From: CAIZQW01 sp037133395
Lineage (GTDB): Bacteria; Verrucomicrobiota; Kiritimatiellia; RFP12; UBA1067
Direction: 5' to 3'
Length of the DNA stretch: 64,000 nt
Assembly (NCBI GenBank): GCA_037133395.1
Contig: JBAXOG010000003.1
Location: forward strand, 13,223-77,222
A program made the translations under genes and the position numbers. Shown here one piece after another: positions 44,276-53,193 of this stretch. The notes under the pieces were generated by a model that was not told the origin of the DNA, ran no database searches, and worked only from the letters and a program-made list of their open reading frames with translations. How positions within the stretch are numbered: position 1 is the first letter of the stretch; every line of letters begins with the position of its first letter.

Positions 44276-46606
44276 TCAGAACGTGATCGATGCTGATTGT
44301 TTGAAATAACCGTATCCGTACGACACCGTGATCACGTCTCCCGAACGGGCCGGCATCTCGGCTGACAGAACCGCGCTGTCGGGTGTCTGTTCCGTCACCG
44401 TCACGTTGCGTTCCTGCCCGTTCACGGTCACCTGGACGGTCCCCTCTTCACGCTTGCCATAATCGAAGTTCAAGGGTGCTGTCAGCAGGATCATGATGCC
44501 GCCGGTCGTTTTCTTCAGCTCGATCACCGTGTGTTCGTATGCCAGATATGCCAGACTCAAATTGAACGGGGTGTTGAACTGAATCCAGCCTTCCGACCAC
44601 CCGTAGTTCCCCTTTTCCGGACAAAAAGGGTAGTGCCCGTTTTTCGGCGCGCCGTCGAGCACGAAACGTGCATCGGACAACTGGCCAATCCCTCCCCTGT
44701 ACTGGGAAAACCATCCGTTCTCGACCCCTTCGATCTCTCGTGACGCATCATACGAGAAATGGCGTCCTACCGGATTACGTCCGAACATATTGTCAAAATG
44801 TGACCAGACCAACTGCGCCACGCGTTGCTTTGACGCGGGATCTTTCACAAACGGCTTGACAGCCAGAAGTGCGCCAGGAAATCCCGTCACATTCCCGACC
44901 TCGTTCCACATCTGGGGCTTCGCGCCCATCGGTGTCCACTGATCCTCGCCATCGCCCAGCTTGCGGAAATCCCAGAGATTATCCGAACGCCGGAGCGCGA
45001 CAACAACCCATTCGTCGAGCTTCTTCTGCAACCCCTCAGGCACGCGATCCGGATACGTCTTCATAAAATAGGATAGCCCCGTCATCGTGATGAATTCACT
45101 CATTCGTTGCCCCTTCGTGACCTGCGAGTTATTCCAGTCCAGATTGGCGATCATCCATTCCACCTGCTGATAGGCGGCCTTAAAATAGGTTTCGACATCC
45201 GGCCGCTTCTCCCGTTGAGCCACTTCATACAGCAGCAGATTGGGCTGGACAGTGAACCCGGGCGGATAGGCTCCTTTGGTGGAACCTGTTTTGGTCTTGA
45301 GTACAAACAGATTGTGCCCGAGACTCTCGTCGTAGGGGTAGCCATGGTCGGCCTTCTCCTCACTCCAATGTGCAAACGCATAGTCCCGCACCACACGATA
45401 GTTCTGCTCGGGAAGATAATGTTTCAACACGGGCCACGCATAGAGGAAATAGGCAAGTTGCGATTTCAGCATCTCATGCATCAGCCCTTGCGAAACAATC
45501 ACATCAGCACCCCAGTGGATCAGCTTGACCAGATCGGGGATGTCCTCGCGATAGGGTTGCAGCGCGCCCCACAGATTGGTATTGCCCGGCGCCTGATACC
45601 GGATCTGCCGAGGCATACGGTCATACGCAGAGGGATTGGAAAGAAGCTGCGGAACAAGCGTGTTGAGTTCCCATCCAAAATGATGATCATCGCGCCAGCC
45701 GAACGAGCCACGACACCGGTTGGTGTAATTGCCGAGATAATGCCGGCTATCGATCATGAAATTGACTGCGTTCTGATAGGTCACACGCTCCAGCCACCAG
45801 CGCCCGATGCGGAACGGCACCGAGGTCAAGCCACTCGCCTCGACCACGTATTCAATCCCTTCCCCCGCCGCACCGTCAAATGCGGAGAAGTCGCCGATGT
45901 GTTTTTTAATCACGCCTTTGAACGCAGCTTCCCCGCCCTTTTTGCTTCGCACCACAAAGGCTGTACCCTCCGCCAACGTCGGCGCGGTGAATCGTTTTGG
46001 CGCACCCACATTGAACCCGCTCTGATTCAGATAGAGCGACACGATCTCCGTTTGCAGAGCAACCGCCGTCGATTTGAGTGCGGGTACGTCGCCTGTGACG
46101 TCCCACACGACAAACTCCTTGACGCGGGCTACATCCTGATGCGTCTTGCGGATCTCCAGCCGCAACCGATCCGTGACCACCTCAACCGTCTGGTCGAACA
46201 AGACGCTGACAGCCGTTGACTGGTTTCCAACGACCTCTGCAGAAGGGATCGACTGCCAGGCGTTATTTGCCCAGAAGCGTATCGTGAACGCTTCGACCAC
46301 CCCTCCGTTTCCATATCCCGAATAAAGGTGTATCCCCGCCAGCCGCTTCACGCCCTCCAGCCGGACTTCGAGCCATGCCCCGTTTTTGTCGGTCAGGCTC
46401 ACCCAGCGTGATTCGTCGCTGATCACACCGTCCGTCGCGAACCGGGCGGGGTACCCCTTCTTTTCCGAACTTGCCGTGGTTTCAATCACCTTGACCTTAG
46501 CCGCATGCACCACATTCGTGCCCGCCAGCGCGGAAAGAGCTAACAATACACCCGAGAGTGATAACGTCCCCAGCATACTCAATTGAACTATTTTTAATCT
46601 CTTCAT
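44276..46606 (-). CDS. GH9-like exported enzyme with N-terminal F5/8 type C module
   Basis: A 776-residue protein, ATG with GAGGAG 8 bases upstream. Signal peptide to about VVHAAK; discoidin module (~40-170, SSEKKGYPARFATDGVISDE ... RVKEFVVWDV); a GH9-type Ig-like domain beginning LYLNQSGFNVGAPKRFTAP; then an (alpha/alpha)6 region (~280-690) with GSFGWRDDHHFGWELNTL, DIPDLVKLIHWGADV, SHFDNMFGRNPVGRHFSY and WIQFNTPFNLSLAYL; and a beta tail. In GH9 cellulases the base Asp pair lies in a DAGD motif. That exact motif is not visible, RDDHHFGWE being the nearest, so the function may differ from cellulose hydrolysis. It lies 18 bases after hipA on the same strand and may be read from the same transcript. 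Confidence 0.65.
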   Translation of the reverse strand: MKRLKIVQLSMLGTLSLSGVLLALSALAGTNVVHAAKVKVIETTASSEKKGYPARFATDGVISDESRWVSLTDKNGAWLEVRLEGVKRLAGIHLYSGYGNGGVVEAFTIRFWANNAWQSIPSAEVVGNQSTAVSVLFDQTVEVVTDRLRLEIRKTHQDVARVKEFVVWDVTGDVPALKSTAVALQTEIVSLYLNQSGFNVGAPKRFTAPTLAEGTAFVVRSKKGGEAAFKGVIKKHIGDFSAFDGAAGEGIEYVVEASGLTSVPFRIGRWWLERVTYQNAVNFMIDSRHYLGNYTNRCRGSFGWRDDHHFGWELNTLVPQLLSNPSAYDRMPRQIRYQAPGNTNLWGALQPYREDIPDLVKLIHWGADVIVSQGLMHEMLKSQLAYFLYAWPVLKHYLPEQNYRVVRDYAFAHWSEEKADHGYPYDESLGHNLFVLKTKTGSTKGAYPPGFTVQPNLLLYEVAQREKRPDVETYFKAAYQQVEWMIANLDWNNSQVTKGQRMSEFITMTGLSYFMKTYPDRVPEGLQKKLDEWVVVALRRSDNLWDFRKLGDGEDQWTPMGAKPQMWNEVGNVTGFPGALLAVKPFVKDPASKQRVAQLVWSHFDNMFGRNPVGRHFSYDASREIEGVENGWFSQYRGGIGQLSDARFVLDGAPKNGHYPFCPEKGNYGWSEGWIQFNTPFNLSLAYLAYEHTVIELKKTTGGIMILLTAPLNFDYGKREEGTVQVTVNGQERNVTVTEQTPDSAVLSAEMPARSGDVITVSYGYGYFKQSASITF

Positions 46607-46624
46607 ACTTTTTCTCCTCGATGA

Positions 46625-47830
46625 TTAACTACCCAGCATGTTGAACTTTTTTTGAATCCTGTCACGGTTCGACTTTCGCACCCCGAATTTTAGCGCATAA
46701 GACGGCCAAGAACTGATCACAGATCGAACCTCGTCTATCATTTGTATGGCATCAGACTCATCAATGCCCACTCCGGCAGCCACGCGCTTGACCTGCGACA
46801 AACCTGGCGTACGCCCTTCGCCGCATACTGACGTCGTATGCTCTCCTCCAGGCCCTTCTGAAAACGTCAGATCATACCCCGGAGAAAGAGACCATCCGTC
46901 TTCGGGTTTAAATAGAAACGAGAAATTTTTAACATGGTCGTCCCGGTTATGAGCGATCACATTGAACAACATCAACCGATAAGCACGCCGAACGTCTTCC
47001 TGATTTCCTGTCAAAACACGTACGACCTTCAGCACATCCTGATAATCACAGCAAGGCACACGGAAATCTGCGCCGATCAGATTCGCAAGACTGTGCATGT
47101 GGATACGCCGCCGCCCCACGCGGTCAAAACGTTTGACCCCGAAAAAGTCACCCTCCTTTACAGAGAACAATCGGCAGGGCGGAAACAAGATTCCAGCCGC
47201 TTGCGCCATTCCGGCATAAGCCGCTTCGACAGCACCGGTATCTGGAGAATCTGTTCGTGCAAAGAACTTCACCATCCAGGCTTCATATCCATCAGGATAG
47301 TCAAACGTGCCGGACAGAATATCCTTGCCACAAACCCCTATTAAAACTTTCGGTCGAGCACCGCCAGGAGATCCGCCTGCTCGCATGAGTTCCGGTAACA
47401 CCACCGCAGCATCTCCTTCATACACAGACCGTGCCTCTTTCGCCAAGCGTCCGAGATCAAACCCGGCAAGAACTTCTTCCGCCCCACGGTCCGGAGGATG
47501 AAACGAAAGCGCGCCCATTGCGCCCTCGCCAAGCCACGCCAGACGATCAAGCTCAGTCAGCGCAGAAGAGGATCGCCCCTGTTGCCGAAAAAAACGATCC
47601 ATCAGTAAACGTCCCCAGCCATCCGGGAGCGCATCGTCAAAAACACCTGGTAATCTGGCAAATGTCTGCAAGCCCGGCAACAGAGGAAGTTTAAACGGCG
47701 ACAAAGCATACCCACGCGAAAGAAAGGCTTCATCGTACTCGAAAAAGAACGCACGGCCCTCTTCTGCCAACTCGCCAACAGCAATCACATCATCAGGCTG
47801 TGCGTGATATCGAACCTGAATCCGTTTCAT
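46625..47830 (-). CDS. hipA: HipA-type toxin kinase
   Basis: A 401-residue cytoplasmic protein of the HipA family (Ser/Thr kinases of type II toxin-antitoxin pairs; E. coli HipA phosphorylates GltX). Visible features: N-terminal HipA subdomain with FARLPGVFDDALPDGWGRLL; a Gly-rich nucleotide loop GGSPGGARPKVLI; EAWMVKFF with the ATP-binding Lys; the catalytic loop HNRDDHVKN (~residue 292); and LSPGYDLTFS in place of the metal-binding DFG. All key elements look intact. It overlaps the upstream hipB-like gene by 4 bases (ATGA). The neighbouring GH9 gene follows at once, an unusual setting for a toxin. Confidence 0.88.
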   Translation of the reverse strand: MKRIQVRYHAQPDDVIAVGELAEEGRAFFFEYDEAFLSRGYALSPFKLPLLPGLQTFARLPGVFDDALPDGWGRLLMDRFFRQQGRSSSALTELDRLAWLGEGAMGALSFHPPDRGAEEVLAGFDLGRLAKEARSVYEGDAAVVLPELMRAGGSPGGARPKVLIGVCGKDILSGTFDYPDGYEAWMVKFFARTDSPDTGAVEAAYAGMAQAAGILFPPCRLFSVKEGDFFGVKRFDRVGRRRIHMHSLANLIGADFRVPCCDYQDVLKVVRVLTGNQEDVRRAYRLMLFNVIAHNRDDHVKNFSFLFKPEDGWSLSPGYDLTFSEGPGGEHTTSVCGEGRTPGLSQVKRVAAGVGIDESDAIQMIDEVRSVISSWPSYALKFGVRKSNRDRIQKKFNMLGS

Positions 47831-48132
47831 TTCAAACCCCGCTTTCGTGTCGGCTTGACCAATCGCTGCTCCAGTTCATCCATACTCCGCGCCTGTGCCG
47901 GTTTCAGCAATCCCGAAAATTCCTCGATTCGGCCCAGTGACAAAACCACTTTCAAGACCAGCAAAAAAGAAGCTTTCCCTGTATCCTCGAAACGTCTGAG
48001 CGAAGCCACAGTCACACCAGCCCGTGCCGCCAACGTCGTGCGCTTCCATCCCGCCATCAGTCGCAAGGCTTTTGTCCTCGCGCCAAATTGCACACTCAAC
48101 TCCTCAGGCATCAATAGGTTCATTAAATTCAT
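47827..48132 (-). CDS. HipB-like antitoxin, XRE-type HTH
   Basis: Up to 101 residues with an XRE helix-turn-helix (FGARTKALRLMAGWKRTTLA, then ARAGVTVASLRRFED). It should bind and neutralise HipA and repress the operon. The true start is unclear. The ATG at 48132 lies inside the palindromic operator and only ~3 bases after the predicted transcript start; a GTG at 48093 has GAGGAG 6 bases upstream and begins just before the HTH, and ATGs at 48123 and 48111 are also possible. The 4-base overlap with hipA indicates translational coupling. Confidence 0.85.
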   Translation of the reverse strand: MNLMNLLMPEELSVQFGARTKALRLMAGWKRTTLAARAGVTVASLRRFEDTGKASFLLVLKVVLSLGRIEEFSGLLKPAQARSMDELEQRLVKPTRKRGLK

Positions 48133-48154
48133 AATGATAATATATTATCATTAT
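48131..48154. promoter_or_regulatory. Perfect 24-base palindromic operator O1 of hipBA
   Basis: ATAATGATAATA is followed directly by its exact reverse complement. The predicted -10 box (TAATAT, minus strand 48147-48142) lies inside it, so a bound HipB dimer would block transcription. Confidence 0.8.
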
Positions 48155-48169
48155 TTAGTATTAATGCAA
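48142..48169 (-). promoter_or_regulatory. Predicted hipBA promoter
   Basis: Minus strand TTGCAT, 16 bases, TAATAT. It is flanked by O1 and a second AT-rich palindrome. The start site would be near 48135. Confidence 0.45.
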
Positions 48170-48172
48170 CGC

Positions 48173-48191
48173 TATTGATAATATATTATTC
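48173..48191. promoter_or_regulatory. Second palindromic operator O2 of hipBA
   Basis: TTGATAATATATTATTCA shares the GATAATATATTAT core with O1 and lies upstream of the -35 box. Paired sites around a promoter are typical for HipB-type repressors. Confidence 0.55.
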
Positions 48192-48213
48192 ATTATTTCG
48201 CTACTCAATCCAT

Positions 48214-50502
48214 TTATGCATAACAGCGCACGTCAAACAGGGCAAGCGGCACCTTTCCGTGACTCTGGAGATCTTTGATGACAAGCCGGTCTGTGACCAC
48301 TGCCTTGGGTAGACGGATGACCGCGCGGGTCTGATGATTGTCCTCGCACGTCGCAATGACCTTGCCTGCTGAATCGCAAATCGTATACCGCTTGATGCAG
48401 AACGGCACGGCGGCTTCCGGATGCCCCCATTGCACCGACTCCATGGCATGATCGAAATCAGTATCGAAGGACAGTTCAATGCGTCGGATCTTCCGTGGCT
48501 TATTCCACGTAATCGTTACCGCGGGTGCCGGATCATCCATGGCCGCGACCCAGGCGTTGGGGCCGGTTGTCGGACGGCTGAGCCCGTTCCGGATATTCTC
48601 CGGACCGAAGCCGGCAAGGGGCGGATCAAAGGCGATCGCAAAATTCTTGCCGCCGGGCCGACGCTCGGGAATCCAGAATTCAAACGTGTCCACGCCGATT
48701 CCTACCGGCGGCTTCTGTACCGCGCTCTTGGCTACATTGCGATTCGCGCCCTGTACAAGCGACAAAATACCCGTCACTCGGCTGTCACTCAATCGGATAC
48801 TCACCCCCGAACAAGGCATGAGGCAAATAAAGGCGTATTGAGCTTGCGGAATATCAACCCCGAAATCAACCGCCACCTTCTGGCCACGACCCTTAGACAC
48901 AGAAAGGCGCTTACGAGACAGAATAACATCCGGCGTGAAATTACCTTCGCGGGATGCCGTACGCAATTGCACTTCCACCTTCGCGGGCCTGTCCGCATCC
49001 AGCCACAGTGTCACCACGGACATCCGGCCTTTCGACACGGGGACAAGCATCGCCCGTGCGGCTTCGAGTGCAACGGATGACGCGCTCGGCTTGAAGGTGT
49101 CGAGCGTGAATGAGCTTGATGCCGTCAGGGTTGCCTCGCGGACTAAATCCTGGCTGTCCTCCAACGCAATACCGGGGATATAGTGACCCGTGCCCAGTAA
49201 ACGCTGTTGCAGTTTATGCATCCGCTCTGCCGCCAGCAGATCACGCGGAAGAAGCTTTACTTCCCGGCAGAGCGCGGCGGCCATGCCGACGGCCTGCCCG
49301 TTATGCGCGCATGTGGCCATCACACGGGTGGACCCGAAGGCAATATGACTTACGCTGATACATCTCCCGGCCAAAAACAGATTTCTGATATTCCGGCTGT
49401 ACAAACACCGATACGGTATCGGGTACACCCCTTTGCTGTGCCACTGCGTACACCCGGACTTCTTGCTGTATACGCCCTTGACCGGATGCAGATCGATCGC
49501 CCAGCCGCCGAAAGATACCGCATCCACTTGTTTTCGCTGCTCGATAATGTCCTGTTGGGTCAGCAGGAGATCACCCTCAAACCGACGGCTCTCGCGCTTG
49601 CCGGGGATGGCTCCCACCCATTCCAGCGTGAGGTTCGCCGCTTCCGGGTAGTCGCCCGAGTTCTTGATGTGATCCCACACACCATACACCACCTTCCAAA
49701 GCTCATGCTTAATTGTTTCACTGTCATGGAGGGTGTCCAACTCTCCGCCATACTCAAGCCACCAGTAATAACACCCTTGCCGGTTGGCGGCGATCTGTCC
49801 GAATCTCGGTATTTTCTTTGGGATGTCTTTCAGAGCAAAGGCGGGCGGCACAAAGCGGACAGGCTTTCCCGTGTCTTTGCTATAAAAAAAGATCGTGTGT
49901 CCAAGACGCTCGTCATTCGGCTGTTTCGGCGCATACTTCTCACTAAATTCGTCAGTGCCCTCGGAGCCTGTTCGAAACGCCGCGCCCGACAAGAAACCGA
50001 GAATGCCGTCTCCCGACGCATCACAAAACAGGGGTGCCTCGACCTCGTACAGCGTGGCGTTCTGACTGCAAAAGGCTCGGACTGAACGAACGGTGTCGCG
50101 TCCGCGCTTCGATACCTCGAACACCGCCGTGTTCAGCAACAACGTGATATTGGCTTCGCACAACACCTTTTCAAGTACGACGGTATCGAAAATCAATGGA
50201 TTACCCTCGGGATTCCTATACAGGTTCTCCACCAGAATTTCGTCGATCACACCGCCTTCACGAGCCCAGCGGTTGTTATTGCCCATGTGAGAGGTTGCCC
50301 CGAGCACCCAGAGCCGGACTTCGCTGGAGGCGTTTCCGCCCAACACCGGACGATCTTGGATTAAGACAACCTTGACCCCCTCGCGCGCTGCTGTGATCGC
50401 ACAACATACCCCGGCTAGGCCGCCGCCGACCACAGCCAGGTCAGCCTTCAGGGATTCCGTCTTTAACTCACGCCTTTTCAATGCGACATATTTTTTTGTC
50501 AT
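48214..50502 (-). CDS. FAD-dependent oxidoreductase with C-terminal beta domains
   Basis: A 762-residue protein without a signal peptide. The N-terminus has the Rossmann FAD motif ADLAVVGGGLAGVCCAITAA and RPVLGGNASSEVR, typical of the FAD_oxidored (PF12831) family. CDASGDGILGFLSG and RNLFLAGRCISVSHIAFGS complete the FAD site. The last ~300 residues are beta-rich (AKVEVQLRT..., RKIRRIELSFDTDFDHAM), like modules found on PVC sugar-locus versions. The reaction is not known; oxidation of an imported sugar or cyclitol is plausible. It starts 3 bases after the MFS gene stop at 50506, so transporter and enzyme form one operon opposite the regulator at 51873. Confidence 0.8.
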   Translation of the reverse strand: MTKKYVALKRRELKTESLKADLAVVGGGLAGVCCAITAAREGVKVVLIQDRPVLGGNASSEVRLWVLGATSHMGNNNRWAREGGVIDEILVENLYRNPEGNPLIFDTVVLEKVLCEANITLLLNTAVFEVSKRGRDTVRSVRAFCSQNATLYEVEAPLFCDASGDGILGFLSGAAFRTGSEGTDEFSEKYAPKQPNDERLGHTIFFYSKDTGKPVRFVPPAFALKDIPKKIPRFGQIAANRQGCYYWWLEYGGELDTLHDSETIKHELWKVVYGVWDHIKNSGDYPEAANLTLEWVGAIPGKRESRRFEGDLLLTQQDIIEQRKQVDAVSFGGWAIDLHPVKGVYSKKSGCTQWHSKGVYPIPYRCLYSRNIRNLFLAGRCISVSHIAFGSTRVMATCAHNGQAVGMAAALCREVKLLPRDLLAAERMHKLQQRLLGTGHYIPGIALEDSQDLVREATLTASSSFTLDTFKPSASSVALEAARAMLVPVSKGRMSVVTLWLDADRPAKVEVQLRTASREGNFTPDVILSRKRLSVSKGRGQKVAVDFGVDIPQAQYAFICLMPCSGVSIRLSDSRVTGILSLVQGANRNVAKSAVQKPPVGIGVDTFEFWIPERRPGGKNFAIAFDPPLAGFGPENIRNGLSRPTTGPNAWVAAMDDPAPAVTITWNKPRKIRRIELSFDTDFDHAMESVQWGHPEAAVPFCIKRYTICDSAGKVIATCEDNHQTRAVIRLPKAVVTDRLVIKDLQSHGKVPLALFDVRCYA

Positions 50503-50505
50503 TGA

Positions 50506-51795
50506 TTACTTCTCCCCTCGAATAAATCTCGCCCTTCTGAGCACAAACCAAAAAAGCATAGGAATAACCGCAATGTGTAAACCTGCCGCCAGCAGGTACC
50601 ACTGGGTATAAGCGTCCGGCTGGACTAATTTCGTGACTATATCGGGCCTCAACAACTTCGCCACCATGTTGTTCATCATAATTGCGCCCACCGAACTGCC
50701 GGCCGCCACGATACCGAATACCGCGCCTAACGACATTCGCGGCACGACGTCTACGACCAACGCGCTGATATTCGTCAGCCATGCCAAATGAGCAAAAACA
50801 ATCAGGGACGCAAAGAGAAGGGCACCAGAAGCTGTGGGAGCACGCGCCACCATTAGCGACAGCGGCATGAACGCCGCGCATCCCAGCATCACGAAAAGCC
50901 GCGCGCGCGCCGGTGCCATTCCCCGCCTGACCAGTCGCCCCGCTAGCCACCCGCCCACCAGACTGCCCAGTCCGGCGGCCATGAACATAACCCATGTGAT
51001 CTTCACGTCGGCTTGCGTCAAGCCACGTGCGGTCACCAAGTATTTTGGAAACCAGTTCTGATAGAAGAACCACACGGGATCAGAGAGCATCCGTCCGACC
51101 AGCAACGCCCAAACCACAGGCTGCCCCAATGCCTCAAGCCACGTCCAGCCCCGTTCAGCAGCGTCCCCCTCTCCGCTCTCCACAGCGGACGTGATCCACT
51201 CCCGTTCCCGCTCTGCCAACAGCGGATGTGTCTTCACCTGTCGACACAGAAAGAGCCAAGGCGCAAGCCAGAGCAGCCCCAGCAATCCAGTGACCACAAA
51301 GGTCGCCTGCCAACCCCAAGCCGAGGATAGCCACACGATAAAGAGCGGCGCGAGGGTCATACCGATCGGCGTACCGGCCGTATAGATGCCGATGGCCAAG
51401 CCACGCTCTTTGGGCGGGAACCATTCTGACACGGTCTTTGGCGACGCAGTCCAGTTGCCAGCCTCCCCGAGACCCAGAAGAAAACGAAAGGATGCCAGAG
51501 AGAGGAACGAGCGCGCCAGTGATGTAAACATATTGGCCAGCGACCACCAACCAACAAATAACGCCAAACTCAAGCGCGGCCCCAGGCGATCCACAATCAC
51601 ACCCGACAGCAACAAGGCAACCGTATACGCAATCTGAAAAGCGTTCTGGATATTGGCATAATCCTGGTCGGTCAGTCCGAGATCCTTCTGAATCGTGGGC
51701 GCAAGCAATGAAAGCGAGTTTTTATCCACGTAGTTCAGTACCGCCGCGAAAAAAAGCAACCCAACAATCCACCAACGTAAGCCATGTATTTTCAT
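50506..51795 (-). CDS. MFS transporter, ACS (anion:cation symporter) type, copy 1
   Basis: A 429-residue inner-membrane protein with about 12 hydrophobic segments. ACS/ExuT-like features: RWWIVGLLFFAAVLNYVDKN in helix 1, GVIVDRLGPRLSLALF (MFS motif A), RFLLGLGEAGNWTASPKTVS, WFPPKERGLAIGIYTAGTPI and WFPKYLVTARGL. This family imports hexuronates, galactonate and similar sugar acids by proton symport. It diverges from the XylR-type regulator across a 77-base gap that holds three TGCG half-sites. Together with the FAD oxidoreductase it should take up and process one sugar product. Confidence 0.88.
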   Translation of the reverse strand: MKIHGLRWWIVGLLFFAAVLNYVDKNSLSLLAPTIQKDLGLTDQDYANIQNAFQIAYTVALLLSGVIVDRLGPRLSLALFVGWWSLANMFTSLARSFLSLASFRFLLGLGEAGNWTASPKTVSEWFPPKERGLAIGIYTAGTPIGMTLAPLFIVWLSSAWGWQATFVVTGLLGLLWLAPWLFLCRQVKTHPLLAEREREWITSAVESGEGDAAERGWTWLEALGQPVVWALLVGRMLSDPVWFFYQNWFPKYLVTARGLTQADVKITWVMFMAAGLGSLVGGWLAGRLVRRGMAPARARLFVMLGCAAFMPLSLMVARAPTASGALLFASLIVFAHLAWLTNISALVVDVVPRMSLGAVFGIVAAGSSVGAIMMNNMVAKLLRPDIVTKLVQPDAYTQWYLLAAGLHIAVIPMLFWFVLRRARFIRGEK

Positions 51796-51819
51796 AACGT
51801 TTAAAAGTGTGCCATATCT

Positions 51820-51871
51820 TGCGGAAAAAAACTAGACACGAATGCGCAAATCTTCTAAGATATTGCGACAT
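51820..51871. promoter_or_regulatory. TGCG operator site 5 (three half-sites)
   Basis: TGCGGAAA (51820), TGCGCAAA (51843) and TGCGACAT (51864) repeat in the same direction at 23- and 21-base steps. The last two match site 1 in sequence and spacing, and end 1 base before the regulator's start codon, so the regulator probably controls itself and the divergent MFS gene. Confidence 0.55.
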
Positions 51872-51872
51872 T

Positions 51873-53069
51873 ATGAAAAGAAAGAAAATAACACGGCGCA
51901 AAAAAAAACCGGCCTTACGGATTCCCAGAGTCGGCGTGCTGGTGGATACCTGCACCACGTGGGGACGGACGGTCTGCACGGGCATTCAAAAATATGCCGA
52001 GCGTAACGGCCCGTGGTTGGTTTTTATCGAGCCCCTGGGCGTCGAAGAGCATGTGTCCTTGCCCAAGGGTTGGCTTGTGGACGGTGTAATCGCACGCATC
52101 GGGCATCCCGCTCTTGCTCGCGAACTGCGCGCGTTAAAAACTCCCGTGGTGAATGTATCCGGCATCCAACTACCTAACGACACGTTTTCGCGCGTCTCAA
52201 GTGACTTATCGACCTCCGGGAAAATGGCCGCCCAGTATTTTCTTGATCTCGGCTACAGAAACTTCGCCTATTTCAGTCTTCAAGGTCTGACGTATGTTAA
52301 GGCTCACCAGCAGGCGTTTGCCGAAAAACTCGCTGAATCCGGCTATACCTGTGCCAGTTATTCCGTTCGTCCGAAGCATGGAGCGATCCCCGACAAGAAC
52401 CTGGATCTGAAGGAACTGGGTAAATGGCTTAAGTCCCTGCCCAAGCCAGTGGCTGTGCTGAGCTGGAACGCCTCACCGAGCCGAGAGGTTCTCTTTGCCT
52501 GCCAACTGGCAGGGCTACTCGTGCCAGAGGAGGTCTCCATCCTCAGCGGGTGTGATGACGACCTCCTATGTGCCATGGCTCATATTCCTATTTCCGGCAT
52601 CCAAGTTGCTGGAGAAGAAATCGGCTACCAGGCAGCCACACTGCTGGATAGCCTCCTGCGGAAGAACGTGCAAAAGAAACAAACCATTCTCATTCCACCA
52701 CCCGGAATAACCAGCAGGCGTTCTTCGGACAACCTGGCGATCTCCGACAAGGCTCTTGCGAAGGCGATCAGCTTTGTCAGGACGCATGCGGCCTACCCGA
52801 TCAAGGTTGCTGACATTGCGGCCTATTCTGGACTTTCACGACGGGCGCTCGAACGGAAATTCGAGATCGTCCTTGGACGAAGTCCAGCCACTGAAATCAG
52901 GCGTGTTCATGTCGAGCGAGCCAAAGAGTTGCTGGCAACGACCGACATGCCAATCCCCGAAGTCACGGAAAAGTCCGGTTTCGGTTCACCGGAATATCTT
53001 TCGTTCGTGTTCCGTCAAGATGTCGGACAAACGCCGTTAAAATACCGCCGCTCCATTCGTAATCGTTAA
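51873..53069 (+). CDS. XylR-type regulator: LacI-like sensor plus AraC HTH (copy 2)
   Basis: A 398-residue regulator. The ATG of MKRKKITRRKKKPAL is chosen; longer readings would swallow the operator. The N-terminal sensor domain (RVGVLVDTCTTWGRTVCTGI, GWLVDGVIARI, FLDLGYRNFAYFSLQG, LPKPVAVLSWNASPSREV, EVSILSGCDDD, GEEIGYQAATLLDSLL) resembles LacI/XylR ligand-binding folds. The C-terminal AraC domain reads IKVADIAAYSGLSRRALERK and EVTEKSGFGSPEYLSFVFRQ. It is close to copy 1 at 13043. No clear Shine-Dalgarno is visible before the ATG because the operator fills that space. Inferred role: sugar-responsive control of the divergent MFS/FAD-oxidoreductase operon and of itself. Confidence 0.92.
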   Translation: MKRKKITRRKKKPALRIPRVGVLVDTCTTWGRTVCTGIQKYAERNGPWLVFIEPLGVEEHVSLPKGWLVDGVIARIGHPALARELRALKTPVVNVSGIQLPNDTFSRVSSDLSTSGKMAAQYFLDLGYRNFAYFSLQGLTYVKAHQQAFAEKLAESGYTCASYSVRPKHGAIPDKNLDLKELGKWLKSLPKPVAVLSWNASPSREVLFACQLAGLLVPEEVSILSGCDDDLLCAMAHIPISGIQVAGEEIGYQAATLLDSLLRKNVQKKQTILIPPPGITSRRSSDNLAISDKALAKAISFVRTHAAYPIKVADIAAYSGLSRRALERKFEIVLGRSPATEIRRVHVERAKELLATTDMPIPEVTEKSGFGSPEYLSFVFRQDVGQTPLKYRRSIRNR

Positions 53070-53193
53070 ACTCTCACCTTTGCCGAAGCGTAACACACAC
53101 GGATTCTCATCCATCCAGTGACCGCGCCATTCGGGACGATCCGTGCGCTTCATCACATCGGTATCAGGTATGTTTAAAATTTGTCCCTATCGA
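53070..53193 (-). other. Short non-coding gap with a possible gene remnant
   Basis: On the minus strand one frame reads KRTDRPEWRGHWMDENPCV and then LRFGKGES, which looks like real protein but has no start and runs into the end of the opposite regulator gene. It may be the relic of a deleted gene; no family is recognised. Confidence 0.25.

Noticed and set aside
45107..46219. Plus-strand open frame opposite the GH9-like gene
   Set aside because: It is antisense of a domain-bearing gene, and no protein family is evident.
49207..50085. Plus-strand open frame opposite the FAD oxidoreductase
   Set aside because: The FAD motifs on the other strand are unambiguous; this is a shadow.
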